From Chloroflexota bacterium (GTDB lineage Bacteria > Chloroflexota > Limnocylindria > P2-11E), in the NCBI GenBank assembly GCA_005881085.1, contig VBGU01000019.1, positions 1 through 18,056 on the forward strand: DNA of 18,056 nucleotides, written 5' to 3'. Below are positions 13,243 through 18,056 of the stretch, in pieces. Each line of letters starts with the position of its first letter. The stretch's first letter is position 1. The notes under the pieces are model-generated. The model had not been told where the DNA came from. It did no database searches and was given only the letters and a program-made list of their open reading frames with translations. Both the position numbers and the translations under genes were made by a program.

Positions 13243-13620
13243 CTAGCTGGCTGGATGCGCAGTGCTGCCGACCGTTGACACGGGCCGGGTCGAGCCATTG
13301 CCGGCCTTAGCGGCGGGCTCGGTCGTGCGAACTTTTTCGACGCTCTCGCTGAGACGCCGACGCGCTTCGTCGCCGGGGAAGGGCGCGAAGAGCAGAGCGA
13401 TTGCAGCCCCAACGATCGCGCCGAGCAGCAGGCCGAGCGCGAGCGTTCCAACGATCGCTCCATCGGAGTGGCCACCGACGGCGCGGCGCACCTCGGTCTT
13501 TCCTTCACCGAACAATTCGTTCGCGCGCTTGGTCCCTTCCTCCAACAGGTCATTCGCGCGTTTGCTCGCTTGACCCTTCAGGTCGTCAACGACGTCCTGG
13601 AGGTCCTTCACGCTCACCAT
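13243..13620 (-). CDS. YtxH-like single-pass membrane protein
   Basis: A 125-residue protein. The N-terminal amphipathic part contains a tandem 11-residue repeat (SKRANDLLEEG at 19-29 and TKRANELFGEG at 30-40), likely a helix or coiled coil. A glycine-rich transmembrane helix spans about residues 54-78 and ends in ALLFAPFPGDEARRRL, which matches the YtxH family pattern (LLFAPxxGxExR). A low-complexity tail follows. YtxH proteins are often linked to general stress responses, but their biochemical role is unknown. A good Shine-Dalgarno (GAGGAGG) precedes the ATG. It follows prfB by 31 nt on the same strand and may be the last gene of that transcript. Confidence 0.75.
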   Translation of the reverse strand: MVSVKDLQDVVDDLKGQASKRANDLLEEGTKRANELFGEGKTEVRRAVGGHSDGAIVGTLALGLLLGAIVGAAIALLFAPFPGDEARRRLSESVEKVRTTEPAAKAGNGSTRPVSTVGSTAHPAS

Positions 13621-13651
13621 GACAAGCCTCCTCTAGCGCTCGATGCGCGGA

Positions 13652-14756
13652 TTATGTCCGTGCAGGGCCGGTGCCACCGTCGCCTGTCGGTCCGCCAGGC
13701 GGCCGAGACAGCGCGGCCTCGATAAAGGGATCGATGTCGCCACCGAGCACTCGGGTCGGGTCCCCGATCTCGACACCGGTCCGGTGGTCCTTCACGAGCG
13801 TGTACGGGTGGAGGATGTAGGAGCGGATCTGGCTCCCCCAGTCCGCGGAGCGGAGCTCGCCGCGTTCCTTCGCCTGCGCTTCTTCCTGCTCCCGGACCTG
13901 CCGCTCGAGCAGCCGGGCACGAAGGATCTTCATGGCGGTCTCCTTGTTCTGGAGCTGCGAACGCTCGTTCTGACAGGCGACGACGATCCCGGTCGGCAGA
14001 TGTGTGATGCGCACCGCGGTCTCGGTCTTGTTGACGTTCTGCCCGCCCGCTCCGGTCGCGCGATAGGTGTCGATCCGCAGGTCCTCGGGACGCACCTCGA
14101 CTTCGGCCTCGCTTTCGACCTCCGGCGTCGGGTCGACGAGCGCGAACGAGGTCTGTCGCCGCTTCTGGAAATCGAATGGTGAGATGCGGACGAGGCGATG
14201 CGTGCCGCGCTCGGTCTTGAGATAGCCGTATGCGTACGGACCTTCGACGGTAAGGGTCGCGCTTCGAAAACCGGCCTCATCGCCCGGGGTGGATTCCAGG
14301 AGCTCCGCCTTGAAGCCCCGTCGCTCCGCCCAGCGCAAGTACATCCGGACGAGCATCTCGGCCCAATCGGCCGCGTCGGTGCCTCCGACCCCCGCCGATA
14401 TCGCGAGGACGGCGCTGCGCTCGTCGTAAGGCCCCGAGAGCTGCGCCTCGAGGCTGGCACGGGCTACTTCCGCGGTGAGCTCGACGGTGTCGCGGGCGAT
14501 GTCGGCTTCCATCTTCGGATCGCCGTCGGCCATCGAAGCGAGCTCGCTCAGATCTTTCGCGCGCGCGCGAAAACGCTCCCACCGCTCGATACGATCGCGC
14601 TCTCTGCCGAGGCGCCTCAGGATCCTTTGCGCCCGCTGCCGGTCCTGCCAGAGGTCCGGCTTGGAGGATTCGGTCTCTAGGTCCGCGACCTCACGCTTGA
14701 GAGCAGGCAGGTCAAAGGAACACCGCCATGCGTTCGATGCGGTCGCGCAGAGACAT
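13652..14756 (-). CDS. prfB: Peptide chain release factor 2 with programmed +1 frameshift
   Basis: The long frame from 14713 to 13652 is open but lacks a normal start. It joins a short upstream zero frame beginning at ATG 14756 (MSLRDRIERMAVFL, then TGA at 14714-14712) through the classical CTT-TGA-C shift site. With one base skipped, the product is 367 residues, the normal RF2 length (E. coli 365). Post-shift residues DLPALKREVADLE fit the RF2 N-terminus. The stop-codon-recognition tripeptide SPF (in HRLVRISPFDFQ) marks RF2, reading UGA and UAA, rather than RF1. The GGQ catalytic motif is in ATGAGGQNVNKTETAVR. A TTG at 14780 could extend the pre-shift peptide by eight residues. Ribosome termination at UGA autoregulates RF2 levels. 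Confidence 0.9.
14711..14717 (-). promoter_or_regulatory. RF2 programmed +1 frameshift site (CTTTGAC)
   Basis: Minus-strand CTT-TGA-C follows fourteen codons from the ATG at 14756 (counting CTT). It is identical to the conserved bacterial prfB slippery site. When RF2 is scarce, the CTT-bound tRNA slips forward onto TTT, bypassing the in-frame TGA. The upstream Shine-Dalgarno-like stimulator is weak here (GGCGGTG), unlike the AGGGGG of E. coli. Confidence 0.9.
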
Positions 14757-14787
14757 GAGCGCCGCTTCGTCGACGGTCAAGGGCGTG

Positions 14788-14985
14788 CTAGCGCTTGCGA
14801 GGGCGATCGAACGTGGTGGTGACCGGCTGGACCACGGGGGCCAGCTTGCCCGCAGCGAACGAAACGAAGGTCACGCAGGGGCAATAGGTGTTGCGCGGGC
14901 AACGCGGACAGTCTCCATCACAGTCGAGGGTCGCTCCGTAGGAGCACTTGAGGCAGTTGTCCTCGCAGACGATCCATTCCTTCAT
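14788..14985 (-). CDS. Cysteine-rich 65-residue protein of unknown function
   Basis: Eight cysteines lie in the first 37 residues: C7, C11, C14, C22, C26, C29, C35 and C37, forming a C-x3-C-x2-C pair (CEDNCLKC, CDGDCPRC) and a final CPC. This spacing suggests a metal-binding knot holding zinc or an iron-sulphur cluster. The C-terminal 28 residues are cysteine-free and end in basic RPRKR. A GAGAGG ribosome site stands about 10 nt before the ATG. The stop lies 31 nt upstream of the prfB ATG on the same strand, so the two are probably co-transcribed. I do not recognise a family; gene reality is supported by the cysteine pattern, the ribosome site and a candidate promoter. Confidence 0.6.
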   Translation of the reverse strand: MKEWIVCEDNCLKCSYGATLDCDGDCPRCPRNTYCPCVTFVSFAAGKLAPVVQPVTTTFDRPRKR

Positions 14986-15069
14986 GGCGCGATGTCCTCT
15001 CTAGGGCGTGCCGGTTACGGAACTGGTCAGAAGACCCGCCACGCTCTCCCCACTGCGATTGTGTCGGTT

Positions 15070-15107
15070 TTCGTACGAATCTTATCCGCGAGAGTGGGGC
15101 TTGAGAA
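15070..15107 (-). promoter_or_regulatory. Candidate promoter with palindrome upstream of the Cys-rich gene and prfB
   Basis: On the minus strand, TTCTCA (15107-15102) and TAAGAT (15084-15079) are 17 bp apart, each matching 4 of 6 sigma-70 consensus bases. A perfect 10-bp palindrome, TTCGTACGAA (15070-15079), sits at the end of the -10 box and expected start site, where a repressor could bind. The leader to the Cys-rich ATG would be about 87 nt. Confidence 0.4.
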
Positions 15108-15149
15108 GAGGGCAAAACGCGAAATCCGGGGCCGAAAATCTGTTCTTTT

Positions 15150-16052
15150 TCAAGTGCCGCGCGGCCGCCGGAGGTAGTCGAGAGCGCCCCTGAAGGGGCG
15201 CGGACGCACACCAAAAACGGGTTCAAGCGCGTTCTGGTGGGGCGTGTTGTCGACCGCGAGAAGGTCCAGCTGTGCCACCGTGACCGGCGGGTCGGCCATG
15301 ACGAGGCCCATGACCACGGCCGGCGGCTTCATGAGCGGCACCGGCACGTGCAGGATGGGCCGGCGCTTGCCAGTGGCGCGCATTGTCTCGGCCAGCATTT
15401 CGTCATAGGTCACCGGCTCGGCGCCGCCGATCTCGTGCACGCCGGAGATCTCGCGGCGTTCCACGGCGGCGACGAGAGCCTGGGCGATGTCGTCGACGTG
15501 GACCGGCTGAAATCGGGCCTTACCGTCACCGGGTACGGGCACCACCGGAAAAATCAAACTGAACGCAAGCCGCGGGAAGAAGTCGTCGCCTTCGCCGAAG
15601 AGGAGCGAAGGCTGCAGCACGACATGCGCGATCCCCGATCCGGTCACGAGCGCCTCTCCCTGACCCTTGCTTCTCAAATACGGGTAACGAGAAGCCGGGT
15701 CCGCGCGGAGCGCCCCCATGTGCACGATCCGGCGCACCCCGCCGCGCCGCGCCTCGGCGACGACGTGCGCGACACCGGCGACGTTGACCTCCGCGAATTT
15801 CTGCTTGCGCTCAGTCGGGACCGCGACCGTGTGGACGACAGCATCGACGCCGTCGAACGCGCCGCGGAGCGACTCCGGCTTGCGCACGTCGGCGCGTCGT
15901 ACCTCCAGCGTGCGCCCGCCCGAGTCGGGGAGCTCCGTCTCGGCGCCGGGGCGCTCGCTGATCAGCGCCCTGACGTCGTGCCCTCCGAGCAGCAGCCGGG
16001 CGACCACATGGCGCCCCACGAACCCGTTCGCGCCGGTCACAGCAACTCTCAT
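15150..16052 (-). CDS. NAD(P)-binding atypical SDR, NDUFA9/complex-I-subunit-like
   Basis: A 300-residue extended/atypical short-chain dehydrogenase. The nucleotide-binding TGANGFVG motif is at 6-13 and the Y125-x3-K129 catalytic pair lies in YPYLRSK. The C-terminal half has the LVAAVERREISGVHEIGGAEPVTYDE pattern of NDUFA9-like epimerase/reductase proteins. These use or bind NAD(P)H and act in quinone, lipid or sugar chemistry, or as accessory subunits; the substrate cannot be assigned. AAGGGCGGTGA stands just before the ATG. It follows the decayed lgt copy by about 18 nt on the same strand. Confidence 0.85.
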   Translation of the reverse strand: MRVAVTGANGFVGRHVVARLLLGGHDVRALISERPGAETELPDSGGRTLEVRRADVRKPESLRGAFDGVDAVVHTVAVPTERKQKFAEVNVAGVAHVVAEARRGGVRRIVHMGALRADPASRYPYLRSKGQGEALVTGSGIAHVVLQPSLLFGEGDDFFPRLAFSLIFPVVPVPGDGKARFQPVHVDDIAQALVAAVERREISGVHEIGGAEPVTYDEMLAETMRATGKRRPILHVPVPLMKPPAVVMGLVMADPPVTVAQLDLLAVDNTPHQNALEPVFGVRPRPFRGALDYLRRPRGT

Positions 16053-16070
16053 CGGCTCACCGCCCTTGTA

Positions 16071-16837
16071 CTACGTGGCTGTAGTAGTAGCACGCTGTCC
16101 GCGTGAGTCAAGACGCCCGCGCGCGGTCAGGATCGGCAGCATGATCCCGCCCGCCACCGCATAGATGAGGCCCAACAGCTGCGCCTCCTGCAGTCCATCG
16201 ATGAAGAGCGGGTCCAGACGAAGGAACGAAGTCAGGAAGCGAAAGCCGCCGAAGAGGAGGAGATAGGCCCAGTACACACGACTCTCGGGCGGCCGTCCGC
16301 GGACGCGGCGCCAGTAGGCGACGAGCACGATGAAGATCAGGACCATGATGAGTCCGTCGTAGGCCGCGACCGGGTGCACGTAGTCCATCTGGCCGAGCGT
16401 CGCCGGATTCGTGTAGCGCACGCACCACGGAAGCCCCGAACACGCGATCGCATGGTGCTCGCCGTTGATGATGTCGCCGACGCGGCCGATCGCCTCGCCG
16501 AGAGCCGCAGGCGGCGCGCCGTGAAAAAGCCCGCGATCGTCGAGCCGACGGGCGCGCCGGTCGTCCCGATCCCGCCGTTCCAGAAGGCGAGCACGTCGAG
16601 AGGACGGGGCGCGTAGACGTTCCAGTTGTCGAGGACGTGCGCGACGCGAGCGCCCAGGAGACCGCCGACGACCACGGCGATCGCGAACGGGTAGATCCGG
16701 TCGTCGCGGATGAGGTAGCGCGCGGCGCGGAACGACACGAAGCTGCCGACGATCATCCCGACCAGCGAGAAGATCGAGTGCCAGGCGAAGCTGACGGATC
16801 CGACGTGAAGGTTCGGATCGAATGGGAGGTCGATCAG
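16071..16837 (-). pseudogene. lgt: Second lgt copy, frameshifted and without a standard start codon
   Basis: Immediately after lgt, the strand encodes a second Lgt-like sequence: IDLPFDPNLHVGSVSFAWHS mirrors the Lgt N-terminus IQIPFDPNVHLGPITLAWHG. The expected ATG is replaced by CTG at 16837-16835, overlapping the upstream TGA. Near 16520-16500 the reading frame shifts; from there GEAIGRVGDIINGEHH and the rest, to FRFLTSFLRLDP and the stop at 16071, lie in another frame. The stretch between GGI and GR(V/I)GD is 43 nt shorter than in the intact copy, removing the PIGYGADAAAPG segment. A 43-nt loss is unlikely to be a simple base-calling error, although an assembly fault is possible. Three features (CTG, deletion, frame loss) point to decay of a divergent paralogue. 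Confidence 0.75.
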
Positions 16838-17631
16838 ACCGCGAAAGTACGCGTCTGTGCGCCCGTGCGCGTCGCGAGGCGGAACAGCACAGTGACCGCC
16901 CCCGCGAAGACGAGGAGCGCGATGGTCTGGTCCTGGCGAAGACCGAAGGCGTAGGTCGGATCGCCGATGCGGAGGAAGCCGAGGAAGAAGCGGCCGACCG
17001 CGTAGTGAAGGGCCCAGATCCAGAAGATCACGCCGTCCGGCCAGCGGCCAATGAAGCGACGCAGCCACAGCGTGAGGGCAACCGCGGAGAGATCCCAGAT
17101 CATGTCGTACGCGACGACGAGGTGGACCGGCCCGGCCTGACCGAGCGTGTCCGGGTGCGTGAAGCCGACGCAGATGCCCTCGGGCGGCGTGCACGGCGTC
17201 GCGTGGTGCTCGCCGTTGATGATGTCGCCGATCCGCCCGATCGCGAAGCCGAGCGCGATACCGGGAGCGGCCGCGTCGGCGCCGTACCCGATCGGCACGC
17301 CTCGACGCACCGCGGCGATGTACCCCCCGAGCACGCCCCCGATTGCCGCGCCCCAGATCGCGATGCCGCCGGTCCAGATAAAGAAGATCTGCAGAGGGTT
17401 CGCGACGTAGTACTGCCACTGATCGATGACGTGGACGAGCCGCGCGCCGATGATGCCGCCGACAACTCCCCACGTGGCAACGGCCCAGCCATCCTCCTCA
17501 CTGATCTTCCCTCTAAGCAGTCGGAGCGGCAGCCAGACCCCGAAGAAGATGCCGACCGCCGTGAAGATCCCGTGCCAGGCAAGCGTGATCGGGCCCAAAT
17601 GAACGTTCGGATCGAAAGGGATCTGAATCAA
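16834..17631 (-). CDS. lgt: Prolipoprotein diacylglyceryl transferase
   Basis: A 265-residue polytopic inner-membrane enzyme that moves diacylglycerol from phosphatidylglycerol to the lipobox cysteine of prolipoproteins. The Lgt signature GRIGDIINGEHH is at 132-143, and the later arginine motif GRFFLGFLR is present. The E. coli HGG motif is replaced by GGIAIWGA (88-95), as in actinobacterial-type Lgt. About seven hydrophobic segments are seen. The start is TTG at 17631, with no clear Shine-Dalgarno; the N-terminus starting there matches that of the second copy. The predicted LivK lipoprotein in this window is one likely client. It follows secA after 169 bp on the same strand. Confidence 0.9.
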   Translation of the reverse strand: MIQIPFDPNVHLGPITLAWHGIFTAVGIFFGVWLPLRLLRGKISEEDGWAVATWGVVGGIIGARLVHVIDQWQYYVANPLQIFFIWTGGIAIWGAAIGGVLGGYIAAVRRGVPIGYGADAAAPGIALGFAIGRIGDIINGEHHATPCTPPEGICVGFTHPDTLGQAGPVHLVVAYDMIWDLSAVALTLWLRRFIGRWPDGVIFWIWALHYAVGRFFLGFLRIGDPTYAFGLRQDQTIALLVFAGAVTVLFRLATRTGAQTRTFAV

Positions 17632-17800
17632 AAGAAGACGCCGTGTGATGCGCCGCGGGTGGCACGGGGGAGCGGGTTGCGCGCGAGCCGCTGACCGGCC
17701 GCGTCAGACGCGACAGGTCCCAAGTGGTGGGGAGCGGACCGGTAGGCGAGCGCGCGACCCCGACCCCGGGACAGGACCCGCGGCGCGCCGCAGGACTCGA

Positions 17801-18056
17801 TCACTTCCCGTGGCACTTCTTGAACTTCTTGCCCGATCCGCACCAACAAGGCTCATTTCGGCCCGGCAGCTTGCTTGGCGCAGTTCCAGAAGCCGGCCGG
17901 CCGTTCCCGCTCGTTCGGGTCGTGGTGGTCGTGCTCCCGCCTCCCGTCTGCGTCGTTTGCGTCTTCTCGTCCTGCTCGGCTTGTTCGGCGGTTCGGACAG
18001 TCACTCTCAGGATTGTCTGTGCGACTCCGCTCGCGATGCGCGCTTCCATTTCTTCA
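17801..18056 (-). CDS. secA: SecA preprotein translocase ATPase, 3' end only
   Basis: The frame stays open to the window edge, so only about the last 84 residues are seen. The C-terminus is the SecB/phospholipid-binding SEC-C zinc motif PCWCGSGKKFKKCHGK (C-x-C-x8-C-H), preceded by a Thr/Gly/Ser-rich flexible linker and the helical scaffold end MEARIASGVAQTILRV. SecA drives Sec-dependent export across the inner membrane. Other proteins carry a SEC-C tail, but the preceding helix and linker fit SecA best. SecA and prfB are often neighbours in bacteria; here lgt and others lie between. Confidence 0.82.
   Translation of the reverse strand, partial: EEMEARIASGVAQTILRVTVRTAEQAEQDEKTQTTQTGGGSTTTTTRTSGNGRPASGTAPSKLPGRNEPCWCGSGKKFKKCHGK

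Noticed and set aside
15184..15201. Hairpin GCGCCCC-TGAA-GGGGCGC
   Set aside because: It lies inside the coding region of the SDR gene, has no T-tract, and is expected by chance in such GC-rich sequence.
16337..17473. 378-codon minus-strand frame spanning both lgt copies
   Set aside because: Its first half is an out-of-frame shadow of lgt; only the middle part is real, and it belongs to the decayed second copy.
17628..17849. 73-codon minus-strand frame between secA and lgt, ending on the lgt start
   Set aside because: It overlaps the secA end in another frame, has Arg/Ala/Gly-rich composition and no ribosome site. The touching TGA is tempting but not enough.

Overview
High-GC bacterial chromosome of housekeeping and metabolic character. 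There is no transposase, integrase, phage gene or CRISPR array. Several features resemble Actinobacteria: a SigR/SigH-type sigma factor with an RsrA-type zinc anti-sigma, Lgt with a GGI..WGA motif, and dense GC-rich codon use. However, the release factor 2 gene keeps the programmed frameshift CTT-TGA-C, which as I recall is usually lost in Actinobacteria. I therefore lean towards a high-GC Chloroflexota-like lineage, or another deep relative. That placement is inference only.

Layout. 1-236: a minus-strand tRNA-Thr(CGU)-like sequence whose 3' half does not fold with its 5' half, plus a small palindrome. 237-1750 (+): MFS exporter and UBP-type zinc-finger protein. 1859-4736: a DNA-repair and thiol-stress block, with one endonuclease III gene (-), sigR-rsrA (+) behind a near-perfect SigR-type promoter, a 15-residue lysine-rich peptide unit with its own promoter, very strong Shine-Dalgarno and two terminators, a small membrane protein (+), and a second endonuclease III gene (-) overlapping that membrane gene tail to tail. 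4769-6519: a membrane-dipeptidase-family hydrolase (+) and a membrane-anchored DM13 protein (-), end to end. 6647-11736 (+): a complete branched-chain-amino-acid-type ABC transporter operon (binding protein, two permeases, two ATPases) with overlapping or abutting genes and a strong hairpin after the binding-protein gene. 11763-13115 (+): CCA-adding/poly(A) polymerase-family nucleotidyltransferase with HD domain.

13243-18056 all reads on the minus strand, in transcription order: the 3' end of secA, lgt, a decayed second lgt, an SDR/NDUFA9-like protein, a Cys-rich 65-residue protein, prfB with its frameshift, and a YtxH-like protein. Lgt and SecA serve lipoprotein maturation and secretion, and the liv binding protein is itself a predicted lipoprotein.

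Most of the window is ordinary. The best candidates for something undescribed are the lysine-rich microprotein unit at 3438-3656, the pair of mutually exclusive hairpins in front of livH, the chimeric-looking tRNA, the eight-cysteine small protein upstream of prfB, and the eroding lgt duplicate.
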